From CAWDVK01 sp963805715 (GTDB lineage: Bacteria; Actinomycetota; Actinomycetes; Streptosporangiales; Streptosporangiaceae), in contig CAWDVK010000007.1 in NCBI GenBank assembly GCA_963805715.1, forward strand, positions 186,001 through 250,000: DNA of 64,000 nucleotides. Reading direction: 5' to 3'. The stretch's first letter is position 1; each line of letters opens with the position of its first letter. A model generated the notes under the pieces. That model made no database searches. It was not told where the DNA came from and saw only the letters and a program-made list of their open reading frames with translations. The translations under genes and the position numbers were made by a program. Positions 26,986-34,562 of the stretch are shown here, one piece after another.

Positions 26986-27342
26986 ATGAACGCCAGGGAC
27001 GCGCTCGGAAAGCTGGGGGAGCAGCTCGCTGCCGATTACCTGGAGGCTGCCGGGCTGCGGATCTTAGACCGGAACTGGCGGTGCAGCGAAGGCGAGATCG
27101 ACATCGTCGCCGCCGACCACCGGGCCCTGGTGGTCTGCGAGGTCAAGACCAGGTCGGCCGCGACCTATGGCACGCCGCTGGAGGCTGTCAGCCGCGCGAA
27201 GCGCCGACGGCTGCGGCGGCTGGCCGTGCGCTGGGTGGTCGCCAACGGCGTCATGGTCGACGAGATCCGGATCAACGTCATCGGCGTGCTGAGGGTCGCG
27301 CCGGGCGAGTTCACGATCGAGCATGCCCGCGGGGTGGGCTAG
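26986..27342 (+). CDS. yraN: YraN family (UPF0102) endonuclease-like protein
   Basis: A 118-residue member of the UPF0102 family, a restriction-endonuclease-like fold. The nuclease-type motif is visible as EGEIDIVAADH followed by VVCEVKTRS (the D-x(n)-ExK pattern). The family is linked to DNA processing, but its substrate is not established. ATG 26986 has GGAGG eight bases upstream. GTG 26977 overlaps that ribosome site. comM follows immediately, with its ATG overlapping or abutting the stop. Confidence 0.9.
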   Translation: MNARDALGKLGEQLAADYLEAAGLRILDRNWRCSEGEIDIVAADHRALVVCEVKTRSAATYGTPLEAVSRAKRRRLRRLAVRWVVANGVMVDEIRINVIGVLRVAPGEFTIEHARGVG

Positions 27343-28938
27343 ATGACGCTCGCGCGGACGCATGCGGTTGCCCTGGTGGGCGTCCAGGGCCACCCGGTGG
27401 AGATCGAGGCCGATATCGAGAACGGGCTGGTGGCCCTGCTTCTGGTCGGGCTGCCGGATACGGCGCTGCGGGAGGCCAGGGACCGGATCCGCGCCGCGAT
27501 CGTCAACAGCGGCGAGGCCTGGCCGCAGCGGCGGATCACCGTCGGGCTGTCACCCGCCAGCCTGCCCAAGCGCGGCAGCTGGTTCGACCTGGGCATCGCC
27601 GCGGCGATCCTGGCCGCGGCGCGGGTGATCCCGGCTGATCGGCTCAGCGGCCTGGTGCTGCTCGGCGAGCTCGGCCTGGACGGGCGGGTACGGCCGGTCC
27701 CCGGCGTGCTGCCGGCGGTGGCGGCGGCAGCCGCGGCCGGCTTCCGCTGTGTCGCGGTGGCGGCCGAGAACGTGCCCGAGGCCGCGCTCGTCCCGCAGAT
27801 GCGGGTCCTGTCCGTGCCCAGCCTGGCCGCCCTGGTCGCCTGGCTGCGCGAGGAGCCGCTCCAATCCGGCCTGCCCTGCGAGCTGGCCGGGTCCGGCACC
27901 CGGCCAGCCGAGGGCTCGGCGGCCGCCCCTAGCGGGATGACGGCGGCCGCCGGGGAGCCGGAGGGCCGGCCGGGTCAGGCCCGCGACCTGGCGGACGTGG
28001 TGGGCCAGCCGATGGCGCGGCGGGCGGCGGAGATCTGCGCCGCGGGCGGTCACCACCTGCTCCTGCTCGGGCCGCCGGGCGTGGGGAAGACGATGGTGGC
28101 GGAGCGGCTGCCGTCTGTGCTGCCTCGGCTGGGGCCGGCGGCGGCGCTGGAGGCGAGTGCGATTCACTCGGTGGCCGGGTCGCTGCCGACCGGGCGGCCG
28201 CTGATCACCGTGCCGCCGTTCTGCGCGCCGCATCACACGGCGACCAAGGCGGCCATCGTGGGCGGCGGGAACGGGGTCATCCGGCCCGGCGCGGCCTCGC
28301 TGGCGCATCACGGGGTGCTGTTCCTGGATGAGGCGCCGGAGTTCGCCAGGGACGTGCTGGACGCGCTGCGGCAGCCGCTGGAAGCCGGGGAGGTCACGGT
28401 CGCCCGGTCGGGGCTGACGGCCCGGTTCCCGGCGCGGTTCCTGCTGGTGATGGCGGCGAACCCGTGCCCGTGCGCGCGGGCGGTCTCGGCGGGTGCCGCG
28501 TGCACCTGCACGCCGCTGGCGCGCCGCCGCTACCTGGCGCGGCTGTCGGGGCCGCTGCTGGACCGGGTGGACGTGAAGGTGGAGCTGCTGCCGGTGAGCC
28601 GGGCCGAGCTGCTGTCGGACCGGCGGCTGGCCGAGCCGAGCGCGGTGGTGGCGGCCCGGGTGGCGGCGGCGCGCGAGCGGGCGGCCCGGCGGCTGGCCGG
28701 CACCGGCTGGCAGCTGAACGCCCAGGTGCCGGGCAGCGAGCTGCGCCGCCGGTTCCCGCCCGCGCCCGGCGCGCTGGGCCCGCTGGAGCGGGCCATGGAC
28801 CTGGGCCAGGTCAGCGCGCGCGGCGCGGACCGGATCATCCGGATGGCCTGGACCCTGGCCGACCTGGCCGCCGTCCCGCGGCCGGGCCAGCCTGAGATCG
28901 GCTACGCCCTGGCCCTCTGGCTCGGCCTCGGACAATGA
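27343..28938 (+). CDS. comM: ComM/YifB family Mg-chelatase-like AAA ATPase
   Basis: A 531-residue ATPase with an N-terminal Lon-protease-like domain (THAVALVGVQGHPVEIEADI), the AAA core with Walker A GPPGVGKTM, CAPHHTATKAAIVGGG, Walker B VLFLDEAPEF, and a C-terminal Mg-chelatase domain with a cysteine cluster NPCPCARAVSAGAACTC. ComM is a branch-migration helicase that promotes integration of incoming DNA during transformation. It is paired with yraN and normally followed by dprA. Here a 4.3-kb accessory patch separates the two. Confidence 0.92.
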   Translation: MTLARTHAVALVGVQGHPVEIEADIENGLVALLLVGLPDTALREARDRIRAAIVNSGEAWPQRRITVGLSPASLPKRGSWFDLGIAAAILAAARVIPADRLSGLVLLGELGLDGRVRPVPGVLPAVAAAAAAGFRCVAVAAENVPEAALVPQMRVLSVPSLAALVAWLREEPLQSGLPCELAGSGTRPAEGSAAAPSGMTAAAGEPEGRPGQARDLADVVGQPMARRAAEICAAGGHHLLLLGPPGVGKTMVAERLPSVLPRLGPAAALEASAIHSVAGSLPTGRPLITVPPFCAPHHTATKAAIVGGGNGVIRPGAASLAHHGVLFLDEAPEFARDVLDALRQPLEAGEVTVARSGLTARFPARFLLVMAANPCPCARAVSAGAACTCTPLARRRYLARLSGPLLDRVDVKVELLPVSRAELLSDRRLAEPSAVVAARVAAARERAARRLAGTGWQLNAQVPGSELRRRFPPAPGALGPLERAMDLGQVSARGADRIIRMAWTLADLAAVPRPGQPEIGYALALWLGLGQ

Positions 28939-29032
28939 CCACAGCCACGCGCGGACCACCGCCAGCGGCTCGGCAGCCGCTACGCCAAGGGCGGCGGGCA
29001 GTACTGGCTGGCGACGGCAGCTGACCTATCCC
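28939..29032. other. Left edge of the accessory patch
   Basis: A short gap between convergent comM and hepT. No gene, stem-loop with a T-run, or integrase core site was found. A short open segment reading RYAKGGGQYWLATAADLSP may be a remnant of a lost gene, but it is too short to identify. Confidence 0.3.
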
Positions 29033-29377
29033 CTATCCGTCGTCTTGGTCATGGAGGGCTTCGGCTAGCGACTGGATGGCGCGTTCCAGTTCGGGCAGGT
29101 CATTTTCGACGGTGGCCTGCAAGATCGCGTGGGCTGTGTCGAAGTAGCGATGGGCCAGGTGATCGCGCATGCGGGTGATCTGGCTCCACGGGATGGATGG
29201 CTGCGTGGCGAGCAGGTCGGCGGGGAGTGCCTTGACGGCTTCCCCGATCTCGAGCAGCCGGATCCGGACCGCGTCAAAGACCAGGCCGTCGGCAAGGGTA
29301 CCGCGCTGCAGATGGGAGCGGATCGCATCGATCACCGCCTGGATGTCGGAGAGCCGCTGCCGTTCCCGGTAGGTCAC
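29033..29377 (-). CDS. hepT: HepT-like HEPN toxin (DUF86)
   Basis: A 114-residue HEPN-domain protein. The RNase motif RX4HXY is exact: R71, H76 and Y78 within RDHLAHRYFD. HepT toxins cleave RNA and are silenced when the partner MNT protein adds AMP to the motif tyrosine. The GTG start overlaps the MNT stop by four bases (GTGA), so the two are translationally coupled with the antitoxin first. This is the canonical order. The active-site residues are all present. Confidence 0.9.
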   Translation of the reverse strand: MTYRERQRLSDIQAVIDAIRSHLQRGTLADGLVFDAVRIRLLEIGEAVKALPADLLATQPSIPWSQITRMRDHLAHRYFDTAHAILQATVENDLPELERAIQSLAEALHDQDDG

Positions 29378-29898
29378 AGTGCCACCAGGTCGCGCTCAGC
29401 TCGCGAGCGGACGTCCGGCTTGAGATCCTGGGCCGGCACGAGGTCGACCCGGGTGCCGAGGATGGCTTCCAGTTCCGCCTGCAGCCGGCTGAGCCCGAAC
29501 AGGCTCATGCCAGGGGGCAGGTCCGCGATCAGGTCGACATCGCTGTCCGGGCGGTCCTCGCCGCGGGCGACGCTGCCGAACACTCGCAGGCCGGACACCC
29601 CGTGGGCGGCCGCTGCCGCGATCAGGTCGCGGCGACGGCGGCGTACCCGTTGGCCGACTGGCCCCGATAGCCTGCTCAGACGCCGCGGCTGCCGCCGCAC
29701 CTCCGCAATTACCTCATATCCTGCGGCCTCGACCAAGGCCGCCAGGGTTGGGAGTGAAGGCTCCCGGTGCCCGGACTCGTAGGCGCTGATTACGCTCTGC
29801 GTGACGCCTGCACGCGCAGCCAGCTCTACCTGGGACAGTCCTGCTCCCCGGCGCGCCTGCCGCAGCAAAGCCCCGGCGGTAATTGGCCTGGGAGTCAC
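29374..29898 (-). CDS. mntA: XRE-MNT fusion antitoxin (helix-turn-helix plus minimal nucleotidyltransferase)
   Basis: The first about 60 residues are an XRE helix-turn-helix (LLRQARRGAGLSQVELAARA, VTQSVISAYESGHREPS). Residues about 90-165 are a minimal nucleotidyltransferase with an exact GSX10DXD motif (G108, S109, D120, D122) and a third Asp at 152. MNT proteins AMPylate HepT. The fused XRE domain probably lets the antitoxin repress its own promoter. GTG 29898 is chosen because a perfect -10 TATACT ends six bases before it, giving a leaderless mRNA. An ATG at 29952 lies upstream of that promoter and is unlikely to be used. The gene overlaps hepT by four bases. Confidence 0.88.
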   Translation of the reverse strand: MTPRPITAGALLRQARRGAGLSQVELAARAGVTQSVISAYESGHREPSLPTLAALVEAAGYEVIAEVRRQPRRLSRLSGPVGQRVRRRRRDLIAAAAAHGVSGLRVFGSVARGEDRPDSDVDLIADLPPGMSLFGLSRLQAELEAILGTRVDLVPAQDLKPDVRSRAERDLVAL

Positions 29899-29904
29899 TT
29901 CCTC

Positions 29905-29910
29905 AGTATA
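29905..29910 (-). promoter_or_regulatory. -10 element of the mntA-hepT promoter (leaderless)
   Basis: TATACT on the minus strand is five of six matches to the consensus -10 and lies six bases before the GTG start of the antitoxin. This spacing predicts transcription from the G of GTG. No good -35 is seen, which is common for actinobacterial promoters. Confidence 0.65.
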
Positions 29911-30075
29911 GCGGATCGTCGATATGCTCTGTTCTGCCAGACCGGTACTCATGGGCGTGCGCGGACGGTGGCGGGCGGTTCGGCTAGGACTCTGCTGGTG
30001 ACGGGCGAGTACCAGGCGAGCGCAATGGCCGGGAAGCAGGCGGGAGCGGCGATGGCCCCGGCGAGGTCGGCGTAG

Positions 30076-30447
30076 CGGGAGCGGTCGACGCATGCGGAAG
30101 CGACGCTCGACGCCGCCCGCGGCCTGGTCGGCGACACCTGGCAGGCGCGGGGCAGCTCCCGCCGCCCGGACAGCTCAGCCGATCCCGAAGCGCAGCTGGC
30201 CGTCATGAACTCCCGCGCCCCGCTGCTGGTGGCCGCCGACCCCGGCCGACGAAAGCTCGCGGGAGATCAGCTTTTCATCGACCTCGACCTGAGCACGACC
30301 AACCTGCCGCCCGGCAGCTGCCTGGCCGTCGGCTCCGCGGTGATCGAGGTGACCGCCAAGCCGCACCTGGGCTGCCGGACTTTCGCCGCCCGGTTCGGGA
30401 CTGAAGCCCTGCGGTTCGTCAATTCTCCCGAAGGCCGCGAGCTCCGG
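30076..30447 (+). pseudogene. MOSC-domain protein relic
   Basis: An open segment with strong GC3 bias encodes the middle of a MOSC-domain protein: LDAARGLVGDTWQARGSS, LAVMNSRAPLLVAADP, AGDQLFIDLDLSTTNLPPG, VIEVTAKPHLGC and ALRFVNSPEGRELR. The conserved cysteine in PHLGC is retained. A stop at 30073 cuts it off from the expected N-terminal 35 or so residues. After 30447 the homology ends abruptly and antisense coding of another gene begins. I infer that deletions removed both ends. Start at M (30205) would give only a fragment. Confidence 0.6.
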
Positions 30448-30449
30448 GC

Positions 30450-30785
30450 GCCGAAGGCCCACCGGATGCAGATCTCACTGCGGCTTCCAGCGGAGAACGC
30501 CTCCCGCACGTCGCCGGGCGCGTCGGCGAGGGCCGCCTCGTCGGGGTCCGCGGGGGTGACGCGGGGTACGTGCACGATGACGTCGTAGGCATCCAGCGGC
30601 AGCAGGCTGGAGTAGAACGTTCCGTAACGCTGCTGGGAGGCAGCCCGGATAGTCGCGGCGTCGGCCGGGGACAGCCGTCGCAGGTCGGTTGCGAACGGCC
30701 CGCCGTGACTCCCGGCCATGAGCGCGTCCAGGCTGCCCGGCCGGGGTTCGTGCTCCAGTTCCGTGAAGAGCTGGCCGGCATTCAG
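30450..30785 (-). pseudogene. Unrecognised coding remnant facing the arsR operator
   Basis: The minus strand here has strong GC3 bias and a plausible protein segment (LFTELEHEPRPGSLDALMAG, SHGGPFATDLRRLSPADA, RYGTFYSSLLPLDAYDVIV, HVPRVTPADPDEAALADAP). No start codon lies in this frame near its upstream end. An ATG at 30781 is one frame off. Its downstream end runs into the MOSC relic at about 30447. It is divergent from the ArsR-family gene and lies next to the operator, so it may have been the regulated target. I do not recognise the family. Confidence 0.35.
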
Positions 30786-30801
30786 TCGGAGCCTTTCTTG
30801 C

Positions 30802-30819
30802 GTTCCCAATTTTGGGAAC
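30802..30819. promoter_or_regulatory. Perfect palindromic operator upstream of arsR-type gene
   Basis: GTTCCCAATTTTGGGAAC is a perfect inverted repeat of 8-bp arms with a two-base centre. It lies 27-44 bases before the GTG of the helix-turn-helix regulator and next to the divergent remnant. This position and symmetry fit an autoregulatory operator. Confidence 0.65.
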
Positions 30820-30845
30820 TGTACCAGATATGGGATCGTCGGTGC

Positions 30846-31412
30846 GTGGATGCGCTTGACCTGCTCCTGCACCCGGTCCGGATGCGCATCGTGCACGCCC
30901 TGTCCGGCGGGCACGCGCGCACGACGTCCGAGCTATGCGCCCGGCTGCCCGACGTGCCCAAGACCACGGTCTACCGGCACGTCGGCCTGCTAGCCGAGGG
31001 GGGAATCCTGGAAGTTGCGGGGGAACAGCGCGTGCACGGCGCCGTCGAGCGTCACTACCGGCTGCGGAAGGATCGGGCGGCGATCGACGCCGGCGCGGGC
31101 GCGTCGATGTCCCTGGACGACCACCGCCGCGGGTTCGCCGCCGCCATGACCGCCCTGCTCGCCGAGTTCAACGCCTACCTCGACCGGGACGGAGCGGACC
31201 CGTATGCCGACTACGTGGGCTACCGGCAGGGCACCCTCTGGCTCAGCCAGGACGAGCTCGTCCAGATGATCGGCGCGCTGCGGGACGTCCTTGCCGCACG
31301 GGCGGGCAACGAGCCTGCGTCCGGCCGTACCGCCTACCTGCTGAGCATGATCCTCTTCCCGGCCGGGGAGCCACCGCGGCGTGCCGCCGACCAGGCCGAT
31401 CACCACGGCTGA
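30846..31412 (+). CDS. ArsR-type winged-helix transcriptional regulator
   Basis: A 188-residue regulator. The N-terminal winged helix (ALDLLLHPVRMRIVHALSGG, TTSELCARLPDVPKTTVYRH, VGLLAEGGILEV) is followed by a helical C-terminal domain (SLDDHRRGFAAAMTALLAEF). No metal-binding cysteine pair is visible, so it is not a classic metal sensor. GTG 30846 places the start right before the helix-turn-helix and after the palindromic operator. The following MarR-type gene begins 15 bases downstream, probably co-transcribed. The ligand is unknown. Confidence 0.82.
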   Translation: MDALDLLLHPVRMRIVHALSGGHARTTSELCARLPDVPKTTVYRHVGLLAEGGILEVAGEQRVHGAVERHYRLRKDRAAIDAGAGASMSLDDHRRGFAAAMTALLAEFNAYLDRDGADPYADYVGYRQGTLWLSQDELVQMIGALRDVLAARAGNEPASGRTAYLLSMILFPAGEPPRRAADQADHHG

Positions 31413-31427
31413 CAGTGACGAGCAGCG

Positions 31428-31859
31428 GTGTCAGCCGACGAGGCCCTGCTCGCCGTGCTCGACGTCGTCGAGGAGGACAGCGACACCGGCCAGCCGTCCA
31501 CCACAACGTCGGCCGCCGCCCGCCTCGGCGTCGACCAGCCCAGGGCGAGCAAGCTCATCGCCCGCGCGGTCGATCAGGGCCTGCTGCACCGCGCCGCCGA
31601 CCAGCACGACGGCCGGCGGTCACTGCTGATGCTCACCCCGGCGGGCCGGGACTACCTGGACGCTGTTCACCGCCACCGCCGCCAGGCATTCGCTCGTGCC
31701 ATGCAGGGCTGGAGCCGCGAGCAGCGCGAAACGTTCGCCGAGCTGCTCACCGATTTCGTCCGCCGGCTTGAGCAGCTCCCAGCCCGGCCGGAGCCAGCGC
31801 CCGGCGGGCCACGCCGCCGCTCCGCGGGCACGGTCAGATCCACGGCCCCCCGCGGGTGA
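31428..31859 (+). CDS. MarR-type transcriptional regulator
   Basis: A 143-residue winged-helix protein with the MarR core: TSAAARLGVDQPRASKLIAR, HDGRRSLLMLTPAGRDYLDA, and the long C-terminal dimer helix FAELLTDFVRRLEQL. The N-terminal dimerisation helix seems shorter than in typical MarR proteins, so the start (GTG 31428) or the gene may be truncated. It follows the ArsR-type gene closely. No separate operator is obvious between them. Confidence 0.75.
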   Translation: MSADEALLAVLDVVEEDSDTGQPSTTTSAAARLGVDQPRASKLIARAVDQGLLHRAADQHDGRRSLLMLTPAGRDYLDAVHRHRRQAFARAMQGWSREQRETFAELLTDFVRRLEQLPARPEPAPGGPRRRSAGTVRSTAPRG

Positions 31860-31945
31860 TGAAGCGCACCCGCGGGCCGGCCGATCATGACCGGCAGGCC
31901 CGCGACTTCGGCCCCGAGGCGCGACCGTCAGCGGGAAAGCCCGAG

Positions 31946-31967
31946 ACCGGCCGTGCGCCGGGCCGGT
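31946..31967 (-). terminator. Hairpin between the convergent MarR and membrane-protein genes
   Basis: A 7-bp stem ACCGGCC / GGCCGGT with an eight-base loop lies seven bases after the stop of the membrane-protein gene on the minus strand and 87 bases after the MarR stop on the plus strand. There is no T-run, as is usual for many actinobacterial terminators. Confidence 0.4.
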
Positions 31968-31973
31968 GCGGCG

Positions 31974-32498
31974 TCAGGCGCGCTGGCGCCGCCCGCTGGC
32001 CATGAGCGCCCAGATGATGAAGACATCGACGGCGATCAGGATGATCGACCAGACCGGGTAGTACGGGATGAACAGGAAATTGGCCACGACGCTGAAGACG
32101 GCGAGGATCACGCCCGCGACGCGGGCCCAGGCCATGCCGAAGAACACGCCGACCCCGGCAAGGCAGAGCACGATGCCGAGGATCAGGAGCGTCCAGCCCC
32201 ACCCGCTGATGCTCCAGTGGAACTCGTAACTGGTGCTGGCGACGAAGTACTGCTTCCTGGCGAGCGCCGCGATCCCGCCGAGGACGCCGCACAGGCCGGA
32301 GATAATCATCAGGACCCCGGCCAGCATGCTGCCTGCCCAGGCGCCCGCGCCGCCGGCCTCCTCGGTGACTTTCCGGGCCTTCCGCTCATCCAGCGGGTAG
32401 CCGGTCGCCTCCTCGTACGCGGCGGCCCGCGCGGCGTAATCCTGGTCGGTCTCATCGGCCTGGCCGACGGCGGCCGGGCGCTCCTGTGCACTGGTCAT
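31974..32498 (-). CDS. DUF7144-type four-helix membrane protein
   Basis: A 174-residue protein with a hydrophilic N-terminus of about 50 residues, then four transmembrane segments (around residues 55-80, 98-118, 121-140 and 145-165). The pattern of aromatic residues in YEFHWSISGWGWTLLILG and the FIPYYPVWSIILIAVDVFIIW segment matches a widespread actinobacterial family of unknown function. The ATG at 32498 is preceded by GGGGG sequences suitable as a ribosome site. It lies in the accessory patch and may be a stress or acid-response membrane protein, but nothing in the sequence proves this. Confidence 0.75.
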   Translation of the reverse strand: MTSAQERPAAVGQADETDQDYAARAAAYEEATGYPLDERKARKVTEEAGGAGAWAGSMLAGVLMIISGLCGVLGGIAALARKQYFVASTSYEFHWSISGWGWTLLILGIVLCLAGVGVFFGMAWARVAGVILAVFSVVANFLFIPYYPVWSIILIAVDVFIIWALMASGRRQRA

Positions 32499-32658
32499 GA
32501 TTGCTGCCCCCTTCCTGGCCGGTCGCCAGCGGGTCTGCCCGCCCGCGGCCCGCAGGTGCCCTTAGGGCCCGGCCGCCCAGCTGGCCGGGATTCCCCCGCC
32601 CGGAGTCCCTGGACGTCGCGCTTGCTGCGAACATACGGACCGGCGCGGCCGCCTGGCA

Positions 32659-33021
32659 TCACTCGGCTCGGGTGATGGTGCCGGCCCCCGGCGGCACCAT
32701 CACGGGCCGGCTGCGCGGTGCGGCAGGCGATCCCGCCAGCATGAGCCGCTCCGGCGGCCGCAGCGGGAGCCGGATGGGGACTGCCACGGCCCGGAGCCGG
32801 CCGCTGCGGCCCGCGGCAGCGGTGGCCAGGCCCGATGGCGGGCTCTGACGGCATGACAGAACGCGCCGCAGAGCCGCCAGCCCCCTCGCCGAGTGGACCC
32901 GCACCGCGCTGCGGCTGATCCCCATCACCGCGGCGATCTGTCCATCGGGAAGGCTCAGGTAATGCCTGAGCACCAGAGCTTCTCGCTGCCTGCGCGGCAG
33001 CCCGCGAACGGCCGAGACCAC
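32659..33021 (-). pseudogene. ECF sigma factor fragment (region 4 only)
   Basis: The first about 55 residues match sigma-70 region 4 of SigE-family/ECF sigma factors: LPRRQREALVLRHYLSLPDG and QIAAVMGISRSAVRVHSARG. Region 2, needed for core binding and -10 recognition, is absent. The sequence upstream (33022-33280) does not encode it in any frame. The tail is low complexity. I interpret it as a broken sigma-factor gene. The adjoining 33022-33180 holds no recognisable gene. Confidence 0.5.
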
Positions 33022-33179
33022 CGCGGCTTCCCCCGCTGCGGGCGATGCCGACCGGGGGGGAGCCGATGTGCAGGAACTGGTGCCCTGGGCATGCCAGCAC
33101 TGGGTCGGCGGCGCAGGCGGCGTTCACGGTCAGGCAGAACCGCCGGGATAGCACGCCCGGCTGACACTTTCGGCGGCCT

Positions 33180-33221
33180 TGACCACAGGCCAGGCGCTGC
33201 CGCCCGGTCGTCCACAGCGGC
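33180..33221. promoter_or_regulatory. Paired DnaA-box-like sites upstream of dprA
   Basis: TTGACCACA (about 33179-33187) and TCGTCCACA (33208-33216) each match the DnaA box TTGTCCACA at eight of nine positions and are about 29 bases apart. The second is about 71 bases before the dprA start. The arrangement and the downstream GGNACCGGAGGTGGT ribosome site mirror the yraN upstream region. Confidence 0.4.
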
Positions 33222-33280
33222 GGCGTGCGGCCTGCGGCTGACGCTCCGTTTCGCCATGGTCGGTACCGGAGGTGGTCACG

Positions 33281-34495
33281 TTGAGCCCGGAGAATGAGCA
33301 GACCGGCGCGACCGGGCCGAGCGGCGGCACGGGCAGTCCGGTACCGCTGCCGACGGCGCGCGACCGGCGGGCCAGGACGGCGCTCAGCTTCCTGGCTGAC
33401 CCCGGCGATCAGGCCCTCGGCTGGCTGCTGCGCGCCCTGACGCCGTCCGAGGTGCTGGCGGCAGTGTCCGCCGGAGCCGATAGCGACGCCGTCCTGCTCG
33501 GCGGGCATCAGCGGGTGCCCGGCCTGCGGAAGGCCGTCCAGCGCTGGCGGGCCAGGCTCGGGCTGCTGCCCTCCCCCGCCAGGCTGGCGACCTGGTATGA
33601 CCATGGCCTGCGCTTGCTGTGCCCCGGCGATGCCGAGTGGCCGACTCAGCTCGATGATCTTGGCGATGCCCGCCCCCTGGTGCTGTGGGCGCAGGGTAGT
33701 GCCGACCTGCGGTATGCGTGCCTCAGCTCGGTGTCCGTGGTCGGCGCCCGGGCGGCCAGCGCCTACGGCCAGCACGTGGCGACTGAGCTGGCGGCGGCGC
33801 TGGCCGAGCGCGGCTGCACCGTGGTGTCGGGGGGTGCCTACGGCATCGACAGCGCGGCGCACCGCGGGGCGCTGGCGGCCGAAGGGCTGACCGTGGCCGT
33901 GCTGGCCAGCGGGCTCTGCTACGGCTACCCGCGAGGCCATCATGATCTTTTCGCGGCGGTCGCCGCGCAGGGCACGCTGGTCAGCGAGTGCCCGCCCGAT
34001 CACGCACCGACCCGTCCGGGATTCCTGATCCGCAACCGGATCATCGCCGCGCTGAGCCGGGGCACCGTGGTGGTGGAGGCCGCGCTGCGCAGCGGCGCGC
34101 TGAACACCGCCAAGCACGCTCGCGAGCTGTGCCGGCCGCTGATGGCCGTGCCCGGCCCGGTGACCTCCGAGCAGTCGGCTGGCTGCCATGAGCTGATCAG
34201 GGAATGGGACGCGGTCCTCGTCACCGGGGCGCGTGACGTGGCCGGTCTCATCTGCCCGGAGGGCTGCGAGCCGCTCGGGCCGCGGCTGGGTCCCGCCGTG
34301 CCGCGCGACGACCTGGACCCGGTGATGACGGCCGTGCTGGAGGCAGTGCCGGCCCGTGGCGGCCGGGGACCGGCCAGCATCGCCATGATGGCGGGGGTCG
34401 ACCTGGACACCGCCCTGCGGTCGCTGGGCCTGCTAGCGGCCGCGGGCTTCGTGCAGCGATGCGAGAAAGGCTGGCGGCTGCGCGGGACCGGCTGA
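33281..34495 (+). CDS. dprA: DNA-processing protein DprA
   Basis: Loads RecA on incoming single-stranded DNA during transformation. The Rossmann core is clear: SVVGARAASAYGQ, VVSGGAYGIDSAAHRGAL, TVAVLASGLCYGYPRGH, and FLIRNRIIAALSRGTVVVEA. A C-terminal winged helix follows (about residues 340-400). TTG 33281 gives 404 residues and has GGAGG eight bases upstream, the same layout as yraN. An in-frame GTG at 33272 overlaps that ribosome site. xerC follows. Confidence 0.93.
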   Translation: MSPENEQTGATGPSGGTGSPVPLPTARDRRARTALSFLADPGDQALGWLLRALTPSEVLAAVSAGADSDAVLLGGHQRVPGLRKAVQRWRARLGLLPSPARLATWYDHGLRLLCPGDAEWPTQLDDLGDARPLVLWAQGSADLRYACLSSVSVVGARAASAYGQHVATELAAALAERGCTVVSGGAYGIDSAAHRGALAAEGLTVAVLASGLCYGYPRGHHDLFAAVAAQGTLVSECPPDHAPTRPGFLIRNRIIAALSRGTVVVEAALRSGALNTAKHARELCRPLMAVPGPVTSEQSAGCHELIREWDAVLVTGARDVAGLICPEGCEPLGPRLGPAVPRDDLDPVMTAVLEAVPARGGRGPASIAMMAGVDLDTALRSLGLLAAAGFVQRCEKGWRLRGTG

Positions 34496-34562
34496 CACTT
34501 GGACGGCTGACACGCGGCCGCGCCTGCGCGAGGCGGCCGCGTCCAGGCCCGACACTGGAAGA

